A stretch of DNA of 64,000 nt, taken from Sardina pilchardus. Taxonomy: Eukaryota > Chordata > Actinopteri > Clupeiformes > Clupeidae. The stretch covers positions 7,635,173 through 7,699,172 of the forward strand of contig NC_085003.1 in NCBI RefSeq assembly GCF_963854185.1. Reading direction: 5' to 3'. The notes under the pieces are model-generated. The model was not told the origin of the DNA. It made no database searches and worked only from the letters and a program-made list of their open reading frames with translations. The stretch's first letter is position 1; each line of letters opens with the position of its first letter. Of the stretch, positions 1-8,814 are shown piece by piece. Both the position numbers and the translations under genes were made by a program.

Positions 1-85
1 CACTGGTTGGAGGCGCGTTAGTCTAAACTATGTGGTAACCTGTACGTCTACAGTAATACTTCATGACAAAACAGACGCATGATTA

Positions 86-3000
86 ATGGTTTTGACAGAG
101 GCTGAGGATCGAGCGCTAAAAGAAATTCCGTCTAGCTTGTGGTCAAAAGGACCTACGGACGTGGGTCTAATTAAAGGTGTGGAGCCCTTGCGAATTAAAT
201 CTAAAACAGGTTCTTATCCATGTCAAAAGCAGTATCCTTTAAAACCAGATGCAGCAGAGGGGATAAAACCTGTAATAACAGAAATGATTAGAACTGGAAT
301 TATTGTGCCGTGTCCTGATTCACCGTGTAACACGCCGATATTTCCTGTTAAAAAAGCGGCTCCGTCTACAGGCTGGCGCATGGTGCAAGATCTCCGTGCT
401 GTAAATAGTGCGATAATAGCCCGAGCTCCGAACGTGCCCGATCCCCACACTCTGTTGAACCAACTTAATCCTGAAGCTAAGATATTTTCGGTCATTGATC
501 TGAGCAACGCGTTTTATTCAATTCCTGTCCACAAGGACAGCCAATATTGGTTTGCATTTACTTTTGAAGGAAAACGCTACACGTTTACGAGGCTCTCGCA
601 GGGTTTTTGTTGTAGTCCTACAGTATTTTCAGAAGCAATAAATAATTGCTTAGCAAAGTTTGAACCACCCTGCGGTAGTCAAATTTTAGCCTATGTTGAT
701 GATCTCTTAGTTGCAGGAATTAATGAAGAAAAATGTAAAATTGACACACTAGCGTTACTGAAATATTTGCATGAGACCGGACATAAAGTCAGCAAAGACA
801 AGTTGCAGCTGTGGCGCTCTGAGGTGAAGTATCTGGGACATACATTGACAAAGGATGGCAGACTTGTGCATTCTAGTCGTAAGAAAGCAATATTAGAAGC
901 ACCAAAACCAATAACAAAAAAGCAAATGATGTCCTTTTTAGGACTTTGTAACTATTGTCGTATGTGGGTCCCAGGTTACGCCGAGAAGACACGCCCGTTG
1001 CAAGCTTTAATTTTTGATGAACCCATGGCTGCGCATGATAAAATAAAATGGACTAAAGAAGCTGAAATTGCGTTTTCAAACATAAAACAGTTAATTGCTG
1101 GGTCTACTGTCTTAGCGCTGCCTGATTACACTAAAACTTTCATACAAATGGTCGATGTAAAAAATGGTTTCATGACTTCAGTTTTGACACAGCAGTGGGG
1201 GGCTAAAAACAGACCTGTGGCATTTTACTCTTCACGATTGGACCCGGTGGCGAGAGCTACCCCTGTGTGCGTGCAAGCTGTGCTCGCCACCGCAATGGCA
1301 GTACAAACTTCGGCTGAAGTTGTACTTTTTCACCCACTAACTGTAAAAGTCCCACATGCTGTCTCTTTACTGTTGTTACAAACTAATATGACATTTTTAT
1401 CACCTGCAAGACATCTTTCTTGTATGACAGTATTGTTATCTCAACCGCACATAACTATTGAGCGCTGCACGGTGTTAAATCCGTCCACCCTGCTTCCTAC
1501 AGCCGATGATGGGGCGGAACACAGGTGCCTAGAATCGACGCAAACTAATATGAAACCAAGGGTTGATTTAACTGACCAACCACTGAACGAGGGCGAAACA
1601 GTTTTCGTCGACGGTTCAGCCATAAAAGACAAATATGGTGTAAACAAAGCAGCCTATGCAGTGACCACTTTAACTACTGAATTAGAAGCTAAAAGTTTGC
1701 CTACTTCATACTCTGCACAAGCAGCAGAGTTAACTGCACTGACAAGAGCGTGTCAACTTTTTGCCAAAAAAGAAGTAACGGTTTATACAGACAGTCAGTA
1801 TGCTTTTGCTGCGTCTCATATTTTTTGTGCACATTGGAAAAGACGTGGCTACAAGACTTCTACTGGAAAACCGGTAAAACATAAAGACTTGCTTTTAAAA
1901 TTGTACGATGCTATACAATTGCCGAAAAAGCTTGCTATTTGCAAATGCGAAGCGCATACTAACAAAACAGATGATGTTGCGAGAGGCAACGCCTTGGCTG
2001 ACGAGTGTGCAAAGAAAGCCACGGGCTTGTTCCTCTCGCAGACAGAGAGTGATGATGTTTTACTAACACGACAACAACAAGCATCAGCTAAAGAAAGGGA
2101 CACATGGGTAAAGCATGGATGCTATTTAAAAGATAACATTTATGTCGGACCAAATGAAAAGCCAGTTTTGCCAAAATCAATGTACAAGTGGGCTGCAATT
2201 TTGAGTCATGGGCAGAGCCATGTCTCAACAGGAGGGATGTGTGCACTAGTAGATAAACACTATACTACGTATGGGTTTACAAACTACTCACAAAACTTTT
2301 GTCATCAGTGCATCATTTGTATTAAACATAATTCACAGGGACATGCGAGACCCAAAAGAGGACAGTTTCCTACACCCCCACACCCGTTTCACACAATACA
2401 CATGGACTTTATACAACTGAACAAAGTTCACAATTTAGAATATGTGTTGGTGGTGATAGATGTGTTCTCTAGATGGATTGAACTTTTCCCGTGTCGAACT
2501 CCTGATGCTGCAACTGTAGCCAAAGCACTTTGCAGACGAATTATTCCAAGCCATGGTGTGCCTAGACTAATTCGAAGTGATAATGGAACACATTTTGTTA
2601 ATGAAGTGATTGACAGAATTGGTGAACATTTTGGTATTGATCTTAAAAGACATGCAGCTTATCATCCGCAATCAGCTGGATTAGTAGAGCGACACAATGG
2701 AACAGTTAAATCACGTCTACGAAAGACAATGGCTGAAACAGGATGGCAGTGGCCAGACTGTTTAGATATTGTACAATTGAGTATGAGAACAACACCTGGT
2801 GCTGCTACACAGTTAACTCCTTTTGAAATGCTGTATGGCAGACCGTACACTATGCCTGACTTCTCTCATAGTAAAGCTACACCGGATGATGATGAAGGGA
2901 TAGTGGGACAATTGATTAAAACACTGTCTTCAAAAGAATGTGTAGACACGAATACTGTTCCTTCTTTTTCTGTCTCCCCACAGGACCCTAAAGTGAAGTC

Positions 3001-3211
3001 TGGAGATTGGGTGTTTATCAAAGTTATCAAGAAAAAGTGTTGGTCCGATCCACGCTGGGAAGGACCCCACAGAGTCATCCTATCTACACCCACTGCAGTG
3101 AAGGTGGAGGGCCGGACCGCCTGGACGCATCTCTCTCATTGTAAGGTTCGAGACTTTCCAGTTGCAGAGTCAACTGCTGAGGAGGGGAAGTCCGACTTCA
3201 AAGGGGACTAG
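86..3211 (+). CDS. pol: Retroviral pol: reverse transcriptase, RNase H and integrase
   Basis: A 1041-residue polyprotein frame, ordinarily cleaved into enzymes that copy genomic RNA to DNA and insert it into the host chromosome. Reverse transcriptase occupies about residues 1-330, with catalytic Asp138 in an VIDLSNAF motif and the YVDD box at 203-206. A connection region follows. RNase H has acidic residues D509, E548, D569 and D639. Integrase has an N-terminal HHCC zinc-binding segment around 710-750, a D774/D832/E868 core with DD35E spacing, and a GPY-like C-terminal domain near 1010-1030. The frame is also open from base 2 to a TGA at 80-82, six bases before this ATG; that stretch probably belongs to the protease-RT linker, so the ATG at 86 may not be a natural start. 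Env begins 57 bases after the stop, so it presumably needs a spliced mRNA. Confidence 0.92.
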   Translation: MVLTEAEDRALKEIPSSLWSKGPTDVGLIKGVEPLRIKSKTGSYPCQKQYPLKPDAAEGIKPVITEMIRTGIIVPCPDSPCNTPIFPVKKAAPSTGWRMVQDLRAVNSAIIARAPNVPDPHTLLNQLNPEAKIFSVIDLSNAFYSIPVHKDSQYWFAFTFEGKRYTFTRLSQGFCCSPTVFSEAINNCLAKFEPPCGSQILAYVDDLLVAGINEEKCKIDTLALLKYLHETGHKVSKDKLQLWRSEVKYLGHTLTKDGRLVHSSRKKAILEAPKPITKKQMMSFLGLCNYCRMWVPGYAEKTRPLQALIFDEPMAAHDKIKWTKEAEIAFSNIKQLIAGSTVLALPDYTKTFIQMVDVKNGFMTSVLTQQWGAKNRPVAFYSSRLDPVARATPVCVQAVLATAMAVQTSAEVVLFHPLTVKVPHAVSLLLLQTNMTFLSPARHLSCMTVLLSQPHITIERCTVLNPSTLLPTADDGAEHRCLESTQTNMKPRVDLTDQPLNEGETVFVDGSAIKDKYGVNKAAYAVTTLTTELEAKSLPTSYSAQAAELTALTRACQLFAKKEVTVYTDSQYAFAASHIFCAHWKRRGYKTSTGKPVKHKDLLLKLYDAIQLPKKLAICKCEAHTNKTDDVARGNALADECAKKATGLFLSQTESDDVLLTRQQQASAKERDTWVKHGCYLKDNIYVGPNEKPVLPKSMYKWAAILSHGQSHVSTGGMCALVDKHYTTYGFTNYSQNFCHQCIICIKHNSQGHARPKRGQFPTPPHPFHTIHMDFIQLNKVHNLEYVLVVIDVFSRWIELFPCRTPDAATVAKALCRRIIPSHGVPRLIRSDNGTHFVNEVIDRIGEHFGIDLKRHAAYHPQSAGLVERHNGTVKSRLRKTMAETGWQWPDCLDIVQLSMRTTPGAATQLTPFEMLYGRPYTMPDFSHSKATPDDDEGIVGQLIKTLSSKECVDTNTVPSFSVSPQDPKVKSGDWVFIKVIKKKCWSDPRWEGPHRVILSTPTAVKVEGRTAWTHLSHCKVRDFPVAESTAEEGKSDFKGD

Positions 3212-3268
3212 AGGTTTAGAATCTAGTCGTCTCAACGTCGGTGAAGATCTTGGATCCTCCGAAGCCTA

Positions 3269-4804
3269 GTGACGATGCCTGGAGGTAACGGACTCTTAAT
3301 ATGGAGAATGGTTTTTGGCACGGCCATCGCCCTCACCTTGCTGAGACTTCTCTTACAAGGACTGAATGGAGACTTCTACTTTCTGAAGGACGAAGCACGG
3401 CGATTCAAGAGATGGGTTTTGTCAGAAGACCTACATAACTACAACGTCACGCATGTGTATCATTTGAATTCATGGTATCGTTATGCTCAAATGCTAGCTG
3501 ATTTGAATAATGTATCGGATTGCTATGTGTGTTCTCTGATGCCAATATCTGCTTCTCACCCCCGTTTGACAGCCATAAAACTTCCTTATGTACAGAGTTC
3601 ATGTATAGGTCAAGGAACGTCTGGTGAAAATGCCTCTTATGTTAATGCTCATATGAAAATGCATAAAGATGGCACTAACACAACCTATGGACCCTGTGCA
3701 GTAACACACCCATTGAAGTTTATAAAGACTAGTGTAGCATTGACTCCTTTTGCCACTGTTAGACCAAAAACAAGATTTCCACTGTGTTTCTATAGAAATG
3801 GCTCTGTGCCAGTAGGGAGTTTGCCTCTCTACCGGTGCAATCAGACCGTTGTTCCCATGGAAATGTGTGTACTTCAAGGTCAGAAGAAGTCTAGAACCGT
3901 TGAACAAGGAGGTGATAACTGCCCATGGCCCAACCCTAGAAATAGAACTATGTGTCGGTGTTGGGGGGACAGTACCATACCTAGTTGTAATGGCACAGCC
4001 ACATTAGAAGGTATCTATTGGATGTGTGGTCACAGAATCTATTTAAATCTTCCACTAGATTGGGGTGGAATTTGCGCTCCGGTGCGTCTGACTGATCACA
4101 CTTCCATCATAACTCAGACTGACCAACACCGTCGTAGCCGCAGAGATACAGTAGATGTTAAACCACACGATCCTTTTTGGGGAACTGATGTTCCTGATGA
4201 GCATAAATTGTGGACTACTAGTCAAAAGATAACGTTAAGTCTGTTCCCATGGACAGGGGTTGGTAAGTTACTGTTAAGAATGGAAACACAAGAATATAGA
4301 ATTGGATTGTTTTACAATGCATCTATCAAAATATATGAAAAACAAAATTCTGAGATATCTGCTATGCGTTTAATGGTGATACAGAACAGATTGGTGCTTG
4401 ATCTCATGGCTGCTGTAAAAGGAGGTGTTTGTGCAATGTTGAATGATACATGCTGTACTTACATTCCTGATAACATGAATAGTCATGATGTTACTGAAGC
4501 GTTACACCAAATGAGAAATGTACAAGGAGCAATGGTCGCAGACACCGTAAATCAAGAATGGGACCTTTTCAAGTGGTTCAGGTCTGGAACCTGGCTACAA
4601 ATCATTTTGAAAATGTGTACTCCTATAATCGCTGTATTAATCCTGTTTTGTGTATTCACTACATGTGTGATTCCTTGCTTTCGCTGTCTAATAGCCAAGA
4701 CAGTACATTCCAGTATGAATGTTATGCTTTTGCAAGAAGAAGTAACTAAACTGCTCGCTGAAGACTTCATGATCAGCAATGAAGTTGGTACAGAAAACCT
4801 GTAA
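3269..4804 (+). CDS. env: Retroviral envelope glycoprotein (SU-TM), gamma-type, intact frame
   Basis: A 511-residue envelope frame. A hydrophobic N-terminal segment (about residues 10-30) could act as a signal peptide. The surface subunit runs to a basic RRSRR furin-type site at 288-292, has many N-glycosylation sequons, and carries a CXXC motif at 85-88. The transmembrane subunit has a hydrophobic stretch near 315-330 that could be the fusion peptide, a predicted heptad region, and a CX6CC motif at 388-396. CXXC plus CX6CC is the family hallmark of a disulfide-linked SU-TM pair. A membrane anchor lies at about 443-472, followed by a roughly 40-residue cytoplasmic tail. At under 300 residues SU is short compared with murine gammaretroviruses. 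No frameshift or stop is seen. Whether it is viral only or host-adopted cannot be decided here. Confidence 0.9.
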   Translation: MTMPGGNGLLIWRMVFGTAIALTLLRLLLQGLNGDFYFLKDEARRFKRWVLSEDLHNYNVTHVYHLNSWYRYAQMLADLNNVSDCYVCSLMPISASHPRLTAIKLPYVQSSCIGQGTSGENASYVNAHMKMHKDGTNTTYGPCAVTHPLKFIKTSVALTPFATVRPKTRFPLCFYRNGSVPVGSLPLYRCNQTVVPMEMCVLQGQKKSRTVEQGGDNCPWPNPRNRTMCRCWGDSTIPSCNGTATLEGIYWMCGHRIYLNLPLDWGGICAPVRLTDHTSIITQTDQHRRSRRDTVDVKPHDPFWGTDVPDEHKLWTTSQKITLSLFPWTGVGKLLLRMETQEYRIGLFYNASIKIYEKQNSEISAMRLMVIQNRLVLDLMAAVKGGVCAMLNDTCCTYIPDNMNSHDVTEALHQMRNVQGAMVADTVNQEWDLFKWFRSGTWLQIILKMCTPIIAVLILFCVFTTCVIPCFRCLIAKTVHSSMNVMLLQEEVTKLLAEDFMISNEVGTENL

Positions 4805-4853
4805 AGGAGATGTATCAATGGAACAAAAATGATTGTGAAATTAGCAATGATAA

Positions 4854-4865
4854 ACAGGAGGGAAA
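4854..4865 (+). other. Polypurine tract
   Basis: A purine-rich run (CAGGAGGGAAA) lies directly before the TGTTA start of the LTR. This is the expected place for the plus-strand primer of retroviral reverse transcription. Confidence 0.7.
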
Positions 4866-5251
4866 TGTTAAAGAAATTATGTTATTATCATTGTTAAGTA
4901 GATTTAGGTGTGTCACAGTTTTCTTGTCAAGTATGCATGTATACGTGGACTGCTGATGCAAGGAAAATTCTTGTATGCATTGTTCTTCTTTACGTCAAAG
5001 GAAACAGATGTACCTGCAAAAGCAGGATATGGGGGCCTGCAAAAGCAGGATATGGGGGTTGGGACAAACAAGGACAAGGACACTTTTCTGTCAATAAAAG
5101 GATGCCCTGAGTTTCAGAGGATAGAGACTGTTTAGTAGAGAGGGGGAATCCTCTTGGCTGGACACTCTCTCCTCTGGGCCAGAGTTAAAACATACTACTT
5201 TTGTGGTTCTTGTTTCTTAAAATCTTAAATACTTGGAAGATTTTCCTAACA
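4866..5251 (+). repeat. 3' LTR of the endogenous retrovirus
   Basis: The LTR begins TGTTA immediately after the polypurine tract and ends TAACA, giving perfect 5-bp terminal inverted repeats and a 386-bp length. U3 contains a 23-bp direct repeat (5013-5035 and 5036-5058). An AATAAAAG at 5093-5100 could be the TATA-like box, as in murine gammaretroviruses, or a polyadenylation signal. The rest would be R/U5. Without the 5' LTR the two copies cannot be compared to date the insertion. Confidence 0.8.
5013..5058 (+). promoter_or_regulatory. LTR U3 tandem repeat, 2 x 23 bp, each with a small palindrome
   Basis: Two perfect head-to-tail 23-bp copies sit about 35 bp upstream of the AATAAAAG box. 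Each holds CCTGC-AAAA-GCAGG, a 5-bp inverted repeat around four A. The position fits an enhancer-type repeat in U3. Which factor binds is unknown. Confidence 0.65.
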
Positions 5252-5533
5252 CATGGGAAAGAATAGAGAAAGTAGGTTAACCACAACACCCAATAGCCCA
5301 ACGCAACCTCAACAATTTGGCCTACTTCCTTTCAAACAGTTTTTCATTTCGGGACAGGTTTGAGGGTCAGCTCATGTGAGAAGCAATCTGCTCATTCTTG
5401 TCCGCATATCTCTTAAATGGCTCGGTTTGAAAAATTATTGTTTTTATCGTCCAGTGGTTTCCTTCCTTTTATTTATAACATTTTTTCTTTATTTCAGTAT
5501 TTGATTCTTCACATATGTTAGCTCGGCCTGGAA

Positions 5534-5570
<37 letters not shown>

Positions 5571-6202
5571 GAGGAGAGAGCGACCGGTCTGCTTCCTCTC
5601 ACTGTAAATCTAAATTGATTAATTATAAATATCTCTAGCTTGTATTATGAAGTCTCCGCAAACTTGGCACAGTAGGAGCATCTGTTGGAACTCACATGTA
5701 GTGCGGACCTACCTCACTGATGGAGTTTTATGATGTGTGTGTGTTTGGAGGGCACCGCACACAGATGAACAGGCCTCAGCCATCAGAAGCAACAGGTGGG
5801 CTGGATGTTCTTGCAGGCTTGCAATGTTTTGTTGTTGCAACCAGATAAGTGATCTTTAAAAGAAGTCCTACAGCACTTCTCCTAAGAGTTTTGGTACCTC
5901 TGAAATAAAACTAAATGTGCATGTCGAAATGCACACATAAACTCTCAGACAGAGAGGGGCCCTTGACCTCTTTGCACAGGCCATTTTTGTTTAATCCTTT
6001 TGCCAAAACAACAACAAAGCAACAAATTGTGGATGCATTTTTGGACACACAGTAAAGCACAGAAATGTTCAAGACTAGCTTCATTGTACACTCACAAATG
6101 TCCACAACCATCACGTGTTCTCTTCCCAAGTGTCCTCTCTCTCTCTCTCTCTCTTTCGCACTCACTCTTTTTTGATTTCATTGTCAAACTCTCTCCCTTA
6201 CA

Positions 6203-6243
<41 letters not shown>

Positions 6244-6400
6244 CAACACACACAGGCACTCACACACTGCAGACATATTACAGAAAAAACAGATACATCT
6301 GCACTTTCTCTTTTCCTCCTGCCTTGCCCCCCTCCCCCTCCCCCCCCCCCCCCCCCCTGCACTGGGGGCCCTTGCTAACTCCAGTGCTCTGGCAGGGCCC
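5252..6400. other. Intergenic, no gene seen; GA, CT and CA microsatellites
   Basis: This stretch follows the LTR. It holds a (GA)n run at 5532-5580, (CT)n at 6134-6155, (CA)n at 6201-6240 and a C-rich/poly-C run at 6327-6357. No open frame with recognisable protein features was found. Confidence 0.7.
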
Positions 6401-8110
6401 CGGCAGCCCAGGGCTCAGCCTCTGTAGTGGTTTGAGAGCGGGCCAGACATTCCTGAGAGGATCGCTGCCCAGACATCCAGCGGCAGCCAGTCAGCACCGA
6501 ATTCCAGAATAGCAGCATGGTGGCTAAAAATAGCGACGTGGACAGGAGGCTTGGATTGGGACAGAAAATGAGGAGCCCGAAAAGCAAAGAAAGAAAGGAG
6601 ACTAGGAGTGTGTTTGGGTGTGTGTGTGTGTGTGTGTGTGTCTGTGCATGTGTGTTGGCAAGGAAAGGTTTTATTTCATCCCCATTCAAAATGATCGAGC
6701 AAAGGAGGGGAGTGTCTACTGTGAACCTGAATCCGGGACCCACGCAAGTGGCCCTGGGCTCTTTGAAAGCGATCCGAGTCGAGGCGTCTCTGAAACGTTC
6801 TCTCAGCCCTCTCAAACAAAAACTGCTTCCACTCTCCCCTTCCTTCGTTCGCTCACTCGTTGTCCTGTTTGTTTTTCCTTGTGAGGAGGAAGGCAGCTTG
6901 GTTTTCCAGCCTCCGCCATTAAAACCGAAGGTCTGGAATATCCCGCTCGCTTCTGTAGCCAAGCGCGTCCCGAAGCCAAAAAGCACCGACTGCGCCCATT
7001 TTCTTCCTGCTTCTCCTCCCCCAAGTCTGGCAGACACGCAAGCCTCTCGCTCGCTCGCTCGCTCGCTCACTCCGAACGACTTCAGGCTGCCGTGTGAAAA
7101 CAGCTACTGTCGACGGGGCGTTGCGTCGCGCCCCGCGGCGCTTCTGAGCCGAGGTCTTTTTTATCTTTTGTGTCGCCCCCCAGTATCTGCCCGGCGCTCC
7201 GTGGTGACGATGAAGGCTATCGAGATACGCCAGGCGCCATTGAAGTGGTTTTTAGAGGCTGTGGGACATAGCTGCTGATGTATTGAGTGTCAACTTCCAG
7301 TTCTGTGGTCCAGTTATAGAGTCCAACCTCAGCCCCTGACTCCATCTAGGCCTTAGTTTACAGAGTCTTTTGAAGAAAAGGGGACTTTGTGGAAAGGAGG
7401 GGAGGGTATGGGGGGGGTGGGGGGGTGGTGGGGGTGAAAAGGTCCACCAGCTGCATTTTATTTGAAGGTCAAAAGGAAGCAGGATTTTGGCCCTGGAAAA
7501 AAATAAATGTGGTGAAAACCGGGCCAAACTTGTTGAATCTCGCCCGATCAAACCGTGAGTGACTATTTGTTTTCTGATTCATGTTTTTCTGCGTTGATAG
7601 TGCTGATATGATTCAAAGGGAGGCCTTGCGTATCAGAGCATCGGAAAGGGGGGAAAAAAACAGAAGGGTGGAGGCACGAGAAGGCCCGGTGAGTTCTCTA
7701 TGGTTCATTCACACACTGACTCACTTTCAGTCTCTCACTGTTCTATTCATCCCCCCTGAGCATGCACACGCTCTCTCTCGCTCTCTCTCTATGGGGAACC
7801 AACCCAGACGTCTGTGCCAAAACTCTGCAGCGCGGCGCACCTGGGATTCCCCCCCGGGCGCTCAGCACTGAGTGCTCCGCAGTCCGCACCAGTCTCTCAC
7901 CAAACCCTCAGGGGCGTTTGGACTGTGCTGAAGCGCTCTGGATCGCGCTGTGCGGAGGCGCACAGATTCAGCCACTTGGCCGCGGCCTTCCGCCGCGCTG
8001 ATAGCCCTGTTTGTGCTGAGTGACGGAGGATGGAGCGCTGCTACTATGCTGTGTTAGCATGTTAGCGGCGTGGGAGTTTACTGGGCCCTTGTCCTGGAAC
8101 GTGGCCGGAT
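6400..8110. other. GC/CpG-rich block without an assignable gene
   Basis: Clustered CpGs occur notably at 7040-7240 and 7800-8010, unlike the AT-richer flanks. It also contains (GT)n at 6618-6641 and a (CGCT)n run at 7046-7068. It lies 0.7-2.4 kb beyond the predicted 3' end of nuak1. The longest frames (for example 6517-7278 plus) are low-complexity and unrecognisable. It could be a promoter CpG island for an unseen transcript or an enhancer. Confidence 0.45.
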
Positions 8111-8114
8111 GGAC

Positions 8115-8154
<40 letters not shown>

Positions 8155-8287
8155 ATGTGTGTGTGTGTGTTTGTGTGAGTGTGTATCTCTGGGAAGCCTC
8201 TCTGCTCGTGCAGCACGAGCCAGCAGTGCTCCCCTGCTCCTTGGTGCTTGGGGCCTTGGAGCCCAGCAGACTCCATCCATCCAGCCC

Positions 8288-8320
<33 letters not shown>
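8115..8320. repeat. (GT)n microsatellite followed by (CCAG)n
   Basis: A near-pure GT run with a few interruptions covers about 8117-8180. A CCAG tetranucleotide run lies at about 8281-8316. Confidence 0.9.
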
Positions 8321-8814
8321 TCCGCCAGACGGCCGCCCACTCCTTCCAATGTGGATCGAATTAAGCCCGTGCAGGCAGTCATCTCCCTTTACAGCCTCAG
8401 CAAACTCCTCCCCATAGCCCATAGCACCATGCACCCCCCTCCCCATGTCCCTCACTCCTTCTACTCTGTTATTTATCTCCTCTCCAGTATATTCATCTCT
8501 CTTGATCTCCTTTTAATTGGTCTGTCAGATGTTGAATCTATTTTCAGGGTGTGTTTAGATTGAGCATTGTACAGTACATGCATGTATTAATGTGTATTTA
8601 TTGTGTCCATTTTAACTAACCTGTGAAGCCAAAGACTAATTTCCACATTTGTGGACAAGAAAGATTATATATTATGCCTGCTTTGTTTTACATTATCACA
8701 AAATCGACATGTAGCTACAGTATGTTTATGCAAGCACATGTACAGTGCACACATACTAATATAACTGGTTTAGAGTAAAGTGGTACAAAAGACAGACACA
8801 AGGACGGCAGAAAT

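Larger units (their letters stand above)
1..5251 (+). mobile_element. Class I (gammaretrovirus-like) endogenous retrovirus, 5'-truncated by window edge
   Basis: A provirus running left to right: pol (RT, RNase H, integrase), then env, then a polypurine tract and a 3' LTR. Gag, most of protease and the 5' LTR would lie left of base 1. Assignment to the gamma-like class rests on the YVDD reverse transcriptase, the GPY-like integrase tail, and an env whose transmembrane subunit carries a CX6CC motif. pol from base 86 and env are uninterrupted over more than 4.6 kb, which suggests a young insertion, but a TGA at 80-82 interrupts the pol frame upstream. A 4-bp target duplication (candidate CATG after 5251) cannot be checked because the left end is absent. 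Confidence 0.93.

Noticed and set aside
6490..6520. Possible REST/NRSF RE1 site (TCAGCACC half site)
   Set aside because: Only the left half matches; the right half of the consensus is missing.
6517..7278. 253-codon plus-strand open frame and overlapping minus-strand 231-codon frame
   Set aside because: Both run through GT/CA repeats and GC-rich DNA, have no recognisable domain and overlap each other; neither looks like coding sequence.
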